Origin: Bradyrhizobium septentrionale
GTDB taxonomy: Bacteria > Pseudomonadota > Alphaproteobacteria > Rhizobiales > Xanthobacteraceae
Reading direction: 5' to 3'
NCBI RefSeq assembly: GCF_011516645.4
Contig: NZ_CP088285.1
Coordinates: 2,188,501-2,252,500, forward strand
Length of the DNA: 64,000 nt
Of the stretch, positions 24,165 through 33,447 are shown piece after piece. Position numbers and translations under genes: made by a program. The notes below the pieces were generated by a model. It ran no database searches and was not told the origin of the DNA. It saw nothing but the letters and a program-made list of their open reading frames with translations. Every line of letters begins with the position of its first letter. Position 1 is the stretch's first letter.

Positions 24165-25608
24165 GAGCTTGTCTGGATAGTCGCTGTTCAAATCTGGTCG
24201 GGTCTGATTCAACATTGGGCGATGAGCAAGTATTTTCGGCCTTGGAACATCGATCAGACGCTGCTTCTGCCGCCGAATGTGCAGGACTTCGTGCCGAAAG
24301 GCCATGTCTCGCGGTTTATGGTTGATCTGGTGCGGGAGAGCCTCGATCTCAGGGAGATCATGGGCAGCTATGTGAGCGGGCTTGGGCAGCCGCCGTTTGA
24401 TCCGCGGATGATGGTGGCGCTGCTGCTGCATAGCTATGCGAGTGGGCTGTATTCGTCGCGTCGGATTGCCAAGGCCTGCCGGGAGCGGAACGATTTTGTG
24501 ATGATCGTGGCGCTGGATGCGCCGGATTTTCGGACGATCAGCGACTTTCGCAAGCGACATTTGAAGGCGCTCGGCGCGCTATTCGTGCAGGTTCTGAAGT
24601 TGTGCGAGACGGCCGGGCTGGTCAAGCTCGGTCATGTCGCGCTGGATGGTACGAAGATCAAGGCGAACGCGTCGAAACACAAGGCGATGAGTTATGAGCG
24701 CATGAAGAAGCGCGAGGCGGAATTGAAGGCCGAGGTCGCTCGCATGCTGGCGGCCGCCGAGGCGGCGGATGCCTCGGAGGATGAGACTTTCGGCAACAGC
24801 GACGAACTGCCGGACTGGACCGTCGACAAGCAGAAACGGCTGGCGAAGATCCAGCAAGCGATGGCGGCGCTGGAAGCGGACGCCAAACTGGCGGCGGAGG
24901 AAGAGCGCCGCATCGAGGCCGAAAAGGAACAGCAGCGCCAGGCCGAAGGCCGCAAGAAGCCGGGCAAACCGGCGGCGCTGCCATCGGAGGAACCCAATCC
25001 CAAGGCGCAACGCAACTTCACCGATCCGGAAAGCCGCATCATGAAGTCGAAGGATGGCTTCGTTCAGGCCTATAATGCCCAGGCGGCCGTCGATGCACAT
25101 GCCCAGATCATTGTCGCGCAAGAACTGACCCAGCACGGCAGCGATCAGGGCCAGTTGGTGCCCCTGATCGAGGCCATCGAGAGCAATCTTGGCCGCAAGC
25201 CGCGGCAGGCCTCAGCGGATTCCGGCTACTGCAGCGAAGCCAATCTCGAAGCGCTCGACACACGCAGCATCGATGGCTATGTCGCGCCCGGACGCGCCAA
25301 ACACCCGACAGTAGCGAACGGAAAAGTCGGCGGCCCGCTGACACAGGCCATGCGAAAGAAGATCGACGATGGCGGCTTCGAAACACCCTACCGATTGCGA
25401 AAGCAAGTAGTGGAGCCGGTGTTCGGGCAGATCAAACAGGCAAGAGGCTTCCGCCAGTTCCTGTTGCGGGGCATCGAGAAAGTGCGCGCCGAGTGGACAA
25501 TGATCTGCACCGTCCATAACCTCCTCAAGCTGTTCAACCTCGCAAACGCAGCCTGAGCCTGCTACTCTACAACAAATGCCCGTCACGAAAACATATCTGG
25601 ACGGGCTC
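24165..25608 (+). mobile_element. IS1182-type insertion sequence (1444 bp)
   Basis: The ends GAGCTTGTCTGGATA (left) and, inverted on the right, GAGCCCGTCCAGATA are imperfect terminal repeats. The element is flanked by CTAG at 24161-24164 and 25609-25612, a 4-bp target duplication. It holds one intact transposase gene. Removing it joins modC directly to the repeat at 25609. Confidence 0.88.
24222..25556 (+). CDS. IS1182 family transposase
   Basis: 444 residues, DDE type. The N-terminal DUF772 domain (about 10-120) has FRPWNIDQTLLLPPNVQDF, FDPRMMVALLLHSYASG and ISDFRKRH. A long charged coiled insertion (about 150-260: Ala/Glu/Lys rich) follows the first Asp segment VALDGTKIKANASK. The DDE_Tnp_1 part includes QAYNAQAAVDAHAQIIVAQ, ASADSGYCSEANLEAL and the closing RKQVVEPVFGQIKQARGFRQF with the catalytic Glu. 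Intact and probably active. Confidence 0.93.
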   Translation: MSKYFRPWNIDQTLLLPPNVQDFVPKGHVSRFMVDLVRESLDLREIMGSYVSGLGQPPFDPRMMVALLLHSYASGLYSSRRIAKACRERNDFVMIVALDAPDFRTISDFRKRHLKALGALFVQVLKLCETAGLVKLGHVALDGTKIKANASKHKAMSYERMKKREAELKAEVARMLAAAEAADASEDETFGNSDELPDWTVDKQKRLAKIQQAMAALEADAKLAAEEERRIEAEKEQQRQAEGRKKPGKPAALPSEEPNPKAQRNFTDPESRIMKSKDGFVQAYNAQAAVDAHAQIIVAQELTQHGSDQGQLVPLIEAIESNLGRKPRQASADSGYCSEANLEALDTRSIDGYVAPGRAKHPTVANGKVGGPLTQAMRKKIDDGGFETPYRLRKQVVEPVFGQIKQARGFRQFLLRGIEKVRAEWTMICTVHNLLKLFNLANAA

Positions 25609-25712
25609 CTAGAGCTTCGGTTCTGATTGAATCAGAACCGAAGCTCTGGATTCTTGTTTTGACGCGTTTTCTTCACGCGAACCGGTGTCCACTTCGCTCG
25701 AAAACGCTCTAG
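25609..25712. repeat. CTAGAGC...GCTCTAG repeat, copy 2 (IS target)
   Basis: A perfect 14-bp inverted pair CTTCGGTTCTGATT / AATCAGAACCGAAG near its left end, then the GACGCGTTTTCTTCACGCG block and a CTCTAG end. Its CTAG start was the target of the IS1182-type element. Confidence 0.85.
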
Positions 25713-25804
25713 CTGGCCGTTTTTCCGAAAGTCGGCATAAGATAGCCAATCTTGTCTGCTAGGCCCGCATCGGGCATCCGATCGGGCATGGGGAAAGGCA
25801 CATT

Positions 25805-27073
25805 GTGCGACTGACAGGCTGGGTACTTCTGCTGATCGGCGCGGCGCTGTGCGCCACGATTTCGTGGGCCGCGCTCGGCTTCCTGCTGATGGGCGTCGGC
25901 CTGATCGCGCTGCAGGTCGCCGAACGCCGCCGAAGCCCGGCAGATGATCCCGCGCCGGCAGCCGCCGCGGGATTTACCCCTCCGCGCCTCAGTGCCGGGC
26001 TGCAGCCGCCGACCCTCGACCCGGTCACCGGCCAGGACGCCGGACCTCAGCGTCAGCCCCGCCGGATGGCATGGCCCGATTCTTGGCCCGACAAGAACGG
26101 CGCGCCCTACGACCGGGAGGCGTGGCGACGGCTGGTCGAGAGCGATCCTGATCTGGCCCAGCTCGCGCATGTCCTCGCCGATTACGGCCCGCAATATGTC
26201 GACGAGCTGGCGGCCAGCTATCTCGCTGCCCCCGACAAGAGCCGCCTGGGGGCGATCGTCGACGGCATCATCGCGCGGGCCCGCAGCGGTCAGCCGGTCC
26301 CGCCGGCCCCCCCAGTCGAGGCGTCGCGGCCACCGCCCGTGGTCGGGGTATCGCTGCCGCCGCCGGTGCCGCCCCGGCAGGAGCCGAAGCAGGTGGTCGT
26401 CCCTGCCGCCAAGTCAGCGGCGCCGCCGACACCGCCGAGCAATCCCGCCGATGCGCTGGAATCGTCCCTGCTCGCAACGGTCGAGGAGGCTTCCGCCAGG
26501 CTCGCCGCCGAACGCGCGGGTCTCTTCAAGCCCGGCAGGGAGCCCAGCAAGGCAACCGAGAACCGGCCGCCGACGGCGAACCAGCGGGAACCGCTGTTCG
26601 GTCGCGCGCCCCGGGACACGAAGCCCGCCGCACCGCCGCCGGTGTCGATACCGATGCCGGCTGAGACTCCCGCCGATCTCGAAGCATCGTTGATCGCCGC
26701 AGTCAGCCAGGCCGCCGCCAAACGGGCTGATACCCCCAAGCCTCCACCGATACCGGAGCGCGCGCCGATCGCGGCGATGCCCGAGCAGGACGCCCGCGCC
26801 GTCGCGCCCAACCAGCCGAAGCCCGCTCCGCCGGCGCCACTGCCACCTCCGCCCACCATCACACCGGTCGCGAAGCCACCGGCCGCCAAGACAGCTGGAA
26901 AGACAGCGGCCGACGACCTCGACGAGACGCTGCTCGCGGCGCTGGCCGAGATTTCCGGCCAGAAGTTCAAGGACGAGCCCAAGCCGGGCTCGCCTGGCTC
27001 GCCGGCCGACGACGGCCTGTCCGACATGATCAAGAAGTTCGCGCCGGATTCGACCTTCCTGCGCAAGCAGTAG
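25805..27073 (+). CDS. Pro-rich membrane-anchored protein with three internal repeats
   Basis: 422 residues from the GTG at 25805. Two membrane helices occur at about 6-37 (WVLLLIGAALC, LGFLLMGVGLIAL). A folded segment (about 90-160: DKNGAPYDREAWRRLVESDP…GPQYVDELAASYL) is followed by a long Pro/Ala-rich disordered region. Three similar helices punctuate the tail: PADALESSLLATVEEASARLA (214-234), PADLEASLIAAVSQAAAKRA (about 289-308) and ADDLDETLLAALAEISGQKF (about 369-388). The C-terminus is ADDGLSDMIKKFAPDSTFL. Function unknown; the repeated helices suggest binding of a partner along the chain (inference). It ends 3 bp before the stop of the convergent antiporter gene. Confidence 0.75.
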   Translation: MRLTGWVLLLIGAALCATISWAALGFLLMGVGLIALQVAERRRSPADDPAPAAAAGFTPPRLSAGLQPPTLDPVTGQDAGPQRQPRRMAWPDSWPDKNGAPYDREAWRRLVESDPDLAQLAHVLADYGPQYVDELAASYLAAPDKSRLGAIVDGIIARARSGQPVPPAPPVEASRPPPVVGVSLPPPVPPRQEPKQVVVPAAKSAAPPTPPSNPADALESSLLATVEEASARLAAERAGLFKPGREPSKATENRPPTANQREPLFGRAPRDTKPAAPPPVSIPMPAETPADLEASLIAAVSQAAAKRADTPKPPPIPERAPIAAMPEQDARAVAPNQPKPAPPAPLPPPPTITPVAKPPAAKTAGKTAADDLDETLLAALAEISGQKFKDEPKPGSPGSPADDGLSDMIKKFAPDSTFLRKQ

Positions 27074-27076
27074 CGC

Positions 27077-28870
27077 TCAGACCCCCGCCACCGACGCCCA
27101 GATATCGGCGAGCTTGCGCCGCACGATCTGCATCCGCGTCTGCGGCGCGACCGCCTCCTCTTCCTCCGGCAGCCGCAGGCCGACGACATTGACGCGGCCG
27201 CCGCTGATGCTGCGCGCCACCAGCACGATCTCGTCGAGCGCAAGCTCGGCGCCTTCCTTCGGCGCGCGGTCGAGATTGATGTCGAAATAATCCGCCAGCG
27301 TCAGCTTGGCCTGGTGCTCATCGACCTTGACGCCATAGATCTCGGCGAGCTCGCCCAGCGTATGCTCGCCCGAGACCATGAAGTCGCCGAGCAGATGCGG
27401 ATCGGGCGTGCTCGATGGCGCCATGTCGACGAAGAAGCGGTCGAGCGCCTCGGCGCGCTCCGGCGGCGCCAGCAGATAGATGTAGTCGCCCGGCGCGACC
27501 GGATCGGCCTCGACAGGCGTCAGGATCCGCTCGTCGCGGATCACCAGGGTCGGCTTCGACCAGGACGGAATCAGCCCGCGGCGGAAATACAGGCTCTTCG
27601 GCCGCACCGGATAGCCGACCAGCTGCTGCTCGAGCTGGCCAGGCAGGTCCAGTTCGACGCGACGCGGGCCGCGTTCGGCGCGCGGCAGCGCGACATGCAG
27701 CCGCCGCGCCGCCGGTCCCAGCGTCCAGCCCTGCAGCAACAGCGAGATGATGACGACGACGAAGGCGACGTCGAAATACAGATAGGCCTTCGACAGGCCG
27801 ACCAGCATCGGGATCGAGGCGAGGAAGATCGCGACCGCGCCGCGCAGCCCGGTCCAGGCGATGAAGATCTTTTCCCGCCAGTTGAACTTGAACGGCGCGA
27901 GGCAGATCAGCACCGCCAGCGGCCGCGCCACCAGCATCAGCGCGAAGGCCACCAGCACGGCGCCGCCGGCGCTGGAGAGCAGGCGATGCGGCGACACCAG
28001 CAGGCCGAGCAGCACGAACATCACGATCTGCGCCAGCCAGGTCGCGGCGTCGAGGAATGTCACCACCGAATTATGCGCGCGGGTCGGCCGGTTGCCGATG
28101 ATGATACCGGCGAGATAGACCGCGAGGAATCCCGAAGCATGCACGATCTGCGAGCCGCCGAAGATCACCAGTGCCGCTGTGGTGACGAACGGCGCATGCA
28201 GGCCCTGCGGCAGCGCCACATAGTTCAGCGCCAGCACCACCAGCCGGCCGCCGATCACCCCGATGATGGCGCCGAGCACGGCTTCCTGGATGAACTCCAT
28301 CGCGATGTGCGAGGCGGAGCTCTGGCCGATCGAGATGAACTCGACCAGCATCAAAGTGAGGAAGATCGCGAACGGATCGTTGGTACCGGACTCCGCCTCC
28401 AGCGTCGCGCCGACGCGCGGGCGCAGGCGCAGGCCCTGGGTGTGCACCAGAAGGAACACCGCCGCGGCGTCGGTCGAGGCCACCACGGCGCCGACCAGCA
28501 GCGATTCGGTCCAGTTGAGGTCGAGCACATAGCGGGCGACCGGCGCCGTGATCAGCGCGGTCAACAGCACGCCGGCGGTCGCCAGCACCATCGACGGCAC
28601 CAGCACGGTGCGGATGCTGGCAAACCGCGTCTTCAATCCGCCGTCGAACAGGATCAGCGCCAGCGCCACCGAGCCGACCAGATAGGTGGTGCGGACGTCG
28701 TCGAACTGCAGTTGGCCGGGGCCGGAATCGCCCGCCAGCATGCCGACCAGCAAGAACACCAGCAGCAAGGGGGCGCCGAACCGCAACGCCAGCAGGCTCG
28801 ACAGGATGCCGGCCATCACCAGCACCGCGCCGAGCAGGATCGCTATACTGACGGAGTCGAGGGATGCCAT
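27077..28870 (-). CDS. Potassium/proton antiporter, CPA1 family (NhaP2/CvrA-like)
   Basis: 597 residues. About 12-13 membrane helices (about 1-385) with the transport-core signature ASTDAAAVFLLV and EAESGTNDPFAIFLTL, where the adjacent Asn-Asp are the ion-binding residues. A cytoplasmic RCK_C-like domain (about 400-480, with PVRPKSLYFRRGLIPSWSKP and ILTPVEADPVAPGDYIYLLA) and a CorC/HlyC-like domain (about 500-590) follow. This domain order is that of NhaP2/CvrA, which expels K+ for H+ during osmotic change. Faces the MscS gene, a partner in osmotic response (inference). Confidence 0.9.
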   Translation of the reverse strand: MASLDSVSIAILLGAVLVMAGILSSLLALRFGAPLLLVFLLVGMLAGDSGPGQLQFDDVRTTYLVGSVALALILFDGGLKTRFASIRTVLVPSMVLATAGVLLTALITAPVARYVLDLNWTESLLVGAVVASTDAAAVFLLVHTQGLRLRPRVGATLEAESGTNDPFAIFLTLMLVEFISIGQSSASHIAMEFIQEAVLGAIIGVIGGRLVVLALNYVALPQGLHAPFVTTAALVIFGGSQIVHASGFLAVYLAGIIIGNRPTRAHNSVVTFLDAATWLAQIVMFVLLGLLVSPHRLLSSAGGAVLVAFALMLVARPLAVLICLAPFKFNWREKIFIAWTGLRGAVAIFLASIPMLVGLSKAYLYFDVAFVVVIISLLLQGWTLGPAARRLHVALPRAERGPRRVELDLPGQLEQQLVGYPVRPKSLYFRRGLIPSWSKPTLVIRDERILTPVEADPVAPGDYIYLLAPPERAEALDRFFVDMAPSSTPDPHLLGDFMVSGEHTLGELAEIYGVKVDEHQAKLTLADYFDINLDRAPKEGAELALDEIVLVARSISGGRVNVVGLRLPEEEEAVAPQTRMQIVRRKLADIWASVAGV

Positions 28871-28978
28871 GCGCCTTCGGGGGTCTCAAATACTTGCAAT
28901 TGCATCCTTATCGTCGCCACACCGGGACGCCAAACGATTTCTGCCTTAAGCGGCAATGTGCCCGGTCCCGCTGCCCCG

Positions 28979-29082
28979 AGATCCTTTTCCGTTCCGACAA
29001 AATCGGAACGGGGCTCTCGATTCTTGTTCTGACGCGTTTTCTTCACGCGAACCGGTGACCACTTCGCTCGAAAACGCTCTAA
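28979..29082. repeat. GAGATCC...GCTCTAA repeat, copy 3
   Basis: A divergent copy of the GACGCGTTTTCTTCACGCG family: its internal arms are TTCCG/CGGAA type around GTTCCGACAAAATCGGAAC, and the right end is GCTCTAA rather than GCTCTAG. Confidence 0.75.
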
Positions 29083-29193
29083 TGCGCCTCGACACTGTGG
29101 TGTATCGATGGTCGCGCGCGCGCCGTTGTGGGAATCTCCCAACACCTTCGAATCACATTTGCCTGACCCGCACTGCAAGTTGAGAATTTACCG

Positions 29194-30510
29194 ATGGACA
29201 TGAGCTGGAAGGACGTCCTGGAATCGATCCAAATGGCGGCGCGCTCGGTCGGCGCCGAGGTCGCCTCGCCCTGGTTCTATCTGCAGTTCGGCATCATCCT
29301 CGCCGCCGCGGGCCTCGCCTACGCGGCCGATACCGCCATTCACGCACGGGTCGAATTGTCGTCGCTGGCGAGCCGCTGGCCGCTGCCGCTCCGGCACTTT
29401 GCCCGCGTGATGGTGACGAGCGCCTCGACCGCCGTGTTCGCGGTGCTGATGGTGATCTCGCGCATCGTGATGTGGCACGCCACCTGGCCGAGCCGCAGCT
29501 ACCTGATCGCGGTCTCCGCCAAGCTGGCGCTGGCCTGGCTCGTGATCCGCCTCGTGACCTCGGTGATCGACAACGCCTTCATCGTCAAGACGGTGTCGAT
29601 CGCGGCCTGGGTGGTCGCGGCACTCAGCATCGTCGGCCAGCTCGATTGGGCGGCCGACACGCTGGATTCGTTTGCGGTCGTGGTCGGCGGCCTCCGCCTC
29701 ACCCCGCTGCTGCTGCTCAAGGCCGGCGCGCTCCTGATCGTGGCGCTGTGGCTGACCAACCTGGCCAGCAATTTCGCCGAGAGCCGCATCAACCGCGCCA
29801 CCGATCTGACGCCCTCGATCCAGGTGCTGCTGGTCAAGATCATCCGCATCGGCCTGATGGTGCTGGCGATCGCGATCGCGCTCGGCGCGGTCGGCATCAA
29901 CCTGTCCGCGCTCGCGGTGTTCACCGGTGCTGCCGGCGTCGGCATCGGTCTCGGTTTGCAGAAGATCGTCGCCAATTTCATCAGCGGCCTGATCCTGCTG
30001 GTCGACAAATCGGTGAAGCCCGGCGACCTCGTCACGATCGGCGACAATTCGGGCCGGATCAGCGCGATGAAGACCCGCTACATCTCGGTCGCCGCCGGCG
30101 ACGGCCGCGAGTTCCTGATCCCGAACGAGGATCTGGTGACGCAGAAGGTCACCAACTGGACCTACACCGACAAGAACACGCTGGTGAAGATCGCCTTCTC
30201 CACCAACTACGACGCCAATCCGCGGCAGGTCTGCAAGCTCGCGATCGAGACCGCAACGGCCCATCCGCGCGCCACCAAGGGCCGGACACCGAACTGCATC
30301 CTGACCGAATTCGCCGAGCCCGGGATGAAGTTCTCCTTGACCTTCTGGATCGCCGATCCCGACGGCATGGACAATGTGAAGAGCGACGTCATGCTGGCGC
30401 TGTGGGACGCCTTCAAGCAGCAAGGCATCAGGGTGCCCTACCCGGTGCGGGAACTCCGGATCCGCGGCGGCGCGCTGCCGGTCGAGAGCGTGGTCGAGGT
30501 CTCCAGCTAG
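29194..30510 (+). CDS. MscS-type mechanosensitive channel
   Basis: 438 residues. Four or five membrane helices (about 25-255), ending in the pore helix ALAVFTGAAGVGIGLGLQKIVANFISGLILL (Gly/Ala-packed, as in MscS TM3). The cytoplasmic beta domain contains LVDKSVKPGDLVTIGDNSGRI and PNEDLVTQKVTNWTYTDKNT, followed by the alpha/beta domain. It opens under membrane tension to release solutes. Next to a K+/H+ antiporter gene that is transcribed away from it. Confidence 0.92.
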   Translation: MDMSWKDVLESIQMAARSVGAEVASPWFYLQFGIILAAAGLAYAADTAIHARVELSSLASRWPLPLRHFARVMVTSASTAVFAVLMVISRIVMWHATWPSRSYLIAVSAKLALAWLVIRLVTSVIDNAFIVKTVSIAAWVVAALSIVGQLDWAADTLDSFAVVVGGLRLTPLLLLKAGALLIVALWLTNLASNFAESRINRATDLTPSIQVLLVKIIRIGLMVLAIAIALGAVGINLSALAVFTGAAGVGIGLGLQKIVANFISGLILLVDKSVKPGDLVTIGDNSGRISAMKTRYISVAAGDGREFLIPNEDLVTQKVTNWTYTDKNTLVKIAFSTNYDANPRQVCKLAIETATAHPRATKGRTPNCILTEFAEPGMKFSLTFWIADPDGMDNVKSDVMLALWDAFKQQGIRVPYPVRELRIRGGALPVESVVEVSS

Positions 30511-30678
30511 CGCTTGAGCGCCATTTTTTTGGAGGATCGACTGCCGCTGTTCCGGATTGGGCCGCAAAATCAAGCTGTTTGGGAATTGTCCCCATGCCCA
30601 ACCTTGGCTTGCACCGGGCGCGCCGATCATTAAATTAGAGCCTGAAATCAGCCCCTTGCCTGCAGAAACGCCCCGCCC

Positions 30679-31503
30679 ATGAGCTATATCGACGCCACCG
30701 ACACCTCCCTTCGCAAGACCGGCCAGATCAAGCTGCACGGGCAGAGCGGCTTTGCCGGCATGCGCAAGGCGGGCGCGTTGGTGTCGAAATGCCTCGACGC
30801 GCTGACCGACCTCGTCAAGCCGGGCGTCCCGACCTCTGATATCGACGAGTTCGTCCGCAAGTTCGCCTTCGACCACGGCGCCTATCCGGCGACGCTGATG
30901 TATCGCGGTTATCGCTACTCGACCTGCACCTCGATCAATCACGTGGTCTGCCACGGCATGCCGGGCGACCGCCCGCTGAAGGAAGGCGACATCGTCAATG
31001 TCGACGTCACCTTCATCGTCGACGGCTGGTACGGCGATTCCAGCCGGATGTATGCGATCGGCGCCATCGCGCGAAAGGCCGAACGGCTGATCGAGGTGAC
31101 CTATGAGGCGATGATGCGCGGCATCGCGGCGGTGAAGCCCGGCGCCACCACCGGCGATATCGGTCACGCCATCCAGAGCTATGTCGAACCGCAGGGCATG
31201 AGCGTGGTGCGCGATTTCTGCGGCCATGGCCTCGGCCGCCTGTTCCACGACGAACCGAACATCATCCATATCGGCCGCCCCGGCGAGGGCGTGCCGCTGC
31301 GGCCCGGCATGTTCTTCACCATCGAGCCGATGATCAATCTCGGCAAGCCGCATGTGAAGATCCTGTCCGACGGCTGGACCGCGGTGACCCGCGACCGTTC
31401 GCTGTCCGCGCAGTTCGAGCACTCGGTCGGCGTCACCGCCGACGGCGTCGAGATCTTCACGCTGTCCGAGCGCCATGGCGAGAAGCCGTGGGTTCTGGTG
31501 TAA
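30679..31503 (+). CDS. map: Type I methionine aminopeptidase
   Basis: 274 residues. Removes the N-terminal Met from new proteins. The metal ligands are visible: Asp in VNVDVTFIVDGWYGDSSRMY (two Asp), His in GHGLGRLFHDEPNI, Glu in FFTIEPMINLG and Glu in QFEHSVGVT. The CHGMPGDRPLKEGD segment contains the substrate-pocket His. A standard-length enzyme with a short N-terminal extension (about 25 residues). Single gene with its own leader. Confidence 0.95.
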   Translation: MSYIDATDTSLRKTGQIKLHGQSGFAGMRKAGALVSKCLDALTDLVKPGVPTSDIDEFVRKFAFDHGAYPATLMYRGYRYSTCTSINHVVCHGMPGDRPLKEGDIVNVDVTFIVDGWYGDSSRMYAIGAIARKAERLIEVTYEAMMRGIAAVKPGATTGDIGHAIQSYVEPQGMSVVRDFCGHGLGRLFHDEPNIIHIGRPGEGVPLRPGMFFTIEPMINLGKPHVKILSDGWTAVTRDRSLSAQFEHSVGVTADGVEIFTLSERHGEKPWVLV

Positions 31504-31560
31504 CGGGGTTCAAGGTTCAAGTGTAATTGGTCGCGGACTGAGGCCACGGCAGGCCGCATT

Positions 31561-32760
31561 CTATTTGCTCTCCGTTGCCAGATAGGCGAGCGCGCAGAGC
31601 GGCAGCACGCCGCCGATCGCTGCCGCCAGTAGCCACCCACCGGTGGCGTAAGCCCAGCCACCGACGGCCGAGCCGAGCGCACCGGCGACGAAGAACGTCG
31701 CCATATAGAGCCCGTTGAGCCGGCTTCGCGCATCTGCGCCGAGCACGAACAGCGCGCGAAAGCCGAGCACCACATTGGCCTGCACGCCGAAATCGATCGC
31801 GATCGCTGCGGCGGCAAACAAGGCCAGCGACAGGGTCGAGCCCGGCTCGGTGATCATGGTGAGCGCGAAGCCGATGCTCGCCAGCAGCAGCGCCGCCGCG
31901 GTGGCCGGCCGCGTCCAGCCGCGATCCGCGACGCGCCCCGCGAGCGGCGCCGATACGACGCCGGCCGCGCCGACAAGCGCGAACAGCGCGATGCCGGATT
32001 GCGAGAATCGGAAGGCGGGTCCGGCAAGGACCAGCGGCATGGTGGTCCAGAACAGGCTGAACGCCGCGAACAGGCTGGCCTGGTAGAGCGCGCGACGCCG
32101 CAGCACCGGTGTGGTGCGGGCGAGGTGAACCATCGACCGCAACAATGCGCCATAGCTCAAGCGCGCCTGCGGCATCCGCGTCGGCAGCGTCAGGCGCAGC
32201 AGGATCGCGAGCGACACCATCAGCGCGGCCGAGAGCCAATAGACCATGTGCCAGGACGACACCGAGGCGATGAAGCTCGACGCCGGACGCGCCAACATCA
32301 CCCCGATCATCAGCCCGCTGGTGACGTTGGCGACGACCTGACCCCGGATTCGCGCCGGCGCCAGATGACCGGCATAGGGAATCAGGATCTGCACGGCGAC
32401 CGACGAGAAGCCAACCGATAGCGCGGCGGCGAGAAATGGCAGCGGATGCCGCGACAGCGCGGCCGCGGCCAGCGCGACGGCGGCAAGGGCAATCACCGTC
32501 GAGACCAGCCGGCGGTTCTCGATCAGGTCACCGAGCGGAACAATCAGCAGCAGACCGGCGCCGTAGCCGAGCTGGGTCATGGTCACGAGCAGGCCGGCAT
32601 GTTCGGGCAGCAAGCCCAGGTCCGCGGCGATCGGCCCCGCCAGCGGCTGGGCATAATAAATGTTGGCGACAACCAGTCCGCAGGACAATGCCAGCAGGAA
32701 GGTCAGCCAGGTGGAGACCGAGTCCGGCTCCGGGCCGGCGTCGGATGTGATTGTCGTCAT
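31561..32760 (-). CDS. MFS efflux transporter
   Basis: 399 residues with 12 predicted membrane helices. Motif A variant LGDLIENRRL between TM2 and TM3; the first helix has LALSCGLVVANIYYAQPLAGPIAADL. This 'ANIYYAQPL' start is typical of the drug/arabinose-efflux-like YdhP/NepI group of exporters. The ATG at 32760 has GGAGAG about 6 bases upstream. Transcribed just after a TetR gene; each gene has a copy of the same 26-bp operator upstream, so efflux is likely induced by the ligand of that TetR (inference). Confidence 0.9.
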   Translation of the reverse strand: MTTITSDAGPEPDSVSTWLTFLLALSCGLVVANIYYAQPLAGPIAADLGLLPEHAGLLVTMTQLGYGAGLLLIVPLGDLIENRRLVSTVIALAAVALAAAALSRHPLPFLAAALSVGFSSVAVQILIPYAGHLAPARIRGQVVANVTSGLMIGVMLARPASSFIASVSSWHMVYWLSAALMVSLAILLRLTLPTRMPQARLSYGALLRSMVHLARTTPVLRRRALYQASLFAAFSLFWTTMPLVLAGPAFRFSQSGIALFALVGAAGVVSAPLAGRVADRGWTRPATAAALLLASIGFALTMITEPGSTLSLALFAAAAIAIDFGVQANVVLGFRALFVLGADARSRLNGLYMATFFVAGALGSAVGGWAYATGGWLLAAAIGGVLPLCALAYLATESK

Positions 32761-32769
32761 AAGCTCTCC

Positions 32770-32795
32770 ATTTCGGGAACAATCATTTCCTAATT
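32770..32795. promoter_or_regulatory. TetR operator upstream of MFS gene (copy 2)
   Basis: On the minus strand, TTAGGAAA-x-G-x-TT-x-TTCCC-x-AAAT, matching 20 or more of the 26 positions of the site at 33448-33473. It ends 9 bp before the MFS start codon. Confidence 0.6.
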
Positions 32796-32817
32796 AGCCA
32801 CGAAGCTCGCCGGCCAT

Positions 32818-33441
32818 TCATGCCAGCAGCCTCATCGCGATCTCGACCGCTGCTGCGGTGTCCGCCGGCGCCCGTCCGGACTTTCCGACCACGCGCAAGC
32901 CCTGCGTCAGGCAGACCATCACGCGCGCGGTGTCCTCCGGATTGATCCGGCCCGAGACCGATCCGTCCGCCTGTCCTTGCCGGATCAGATCGGCCAGAAA
33001 CGCCTCGTTGCGCGCTAGCGTCGCGCCAACACGCGTGGCGACCTCCCGATCGGCGATCGCCAGTTCCACCGCGCTGCCGACGACCATGCAGCCGCGCCGG
33101 CCTTCGATCCCCTTCGCCGAATCCATGTAGAAGCCGAGCACCGCGCGCAGCCGCTCGCGCCCCGACCCTCGGGTCCCGGCGATCGATGCAACCTGATCGT
33201 TGCGCAGACGCATATAGCGATCGAGCGCCGCCAGGAACACCGCGCGCTTGTCCTTAAACGCCTTGTAGATACTGCCGGACGCGAGCCCCATCGCGTCGGT
33301 CAGGTCCTCGATCGAGGTGGCGTTGTAGCCCTGTTCACGAAACACCTTGATGGCCTTGTCGAGCGCCTGGTCCACGTCGAATTCCCGCGGCCGCCCGCGT
33401 GGGCGCGCACTCTGCTGCAATCGTTGGACCATGGTCGCCAT
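32818..33441 (-). CDS. TetR/AcrR family repressor of MFS efflux gene
   Basis: 207 residues. N-terminal HTH (about 15-65: VDQALDKAIKVFREQGYNATSIEDLTDAMGLASGSIYKAFKDK). C-terminal TetR_C-like ligand domain with GCMVVGSAVELAIADREVA and the Gln/Thr-rich VCLTQGLRVVGKSGRA ending. It belongs to the group often found beside MFS exporters. Its own promoter and that of the exporter carry the same operator, the pattern of a self-controlling repressor. Confidence 0.92.
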   Translation of the reverse strand: MATMVQRLQQSARPRGRPREFDVDQALDKAIKVFREQGYNATSIEDLTDAMGLASGSIYKAFKDKRAVFLAALDRYMRLRNDQVASIAGTRGSGRERLRAVLGFYMDSAKGIEGRRGCMVVGSAVELAIADREVATRVGATLARNEAFLADLIRQGQADGSVSGRINPEDTARVMVCLTQGLRVVGKSGRAPADTAAAVEIAMRLLA

Positions 33442-33447
33442 TCCCCT

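Noticed and set aside
29188..31476. 762-codon ORF antisense to the MscS and map genes
   Set aside because: Covers two well-supported genes; the translation is low-complexity.
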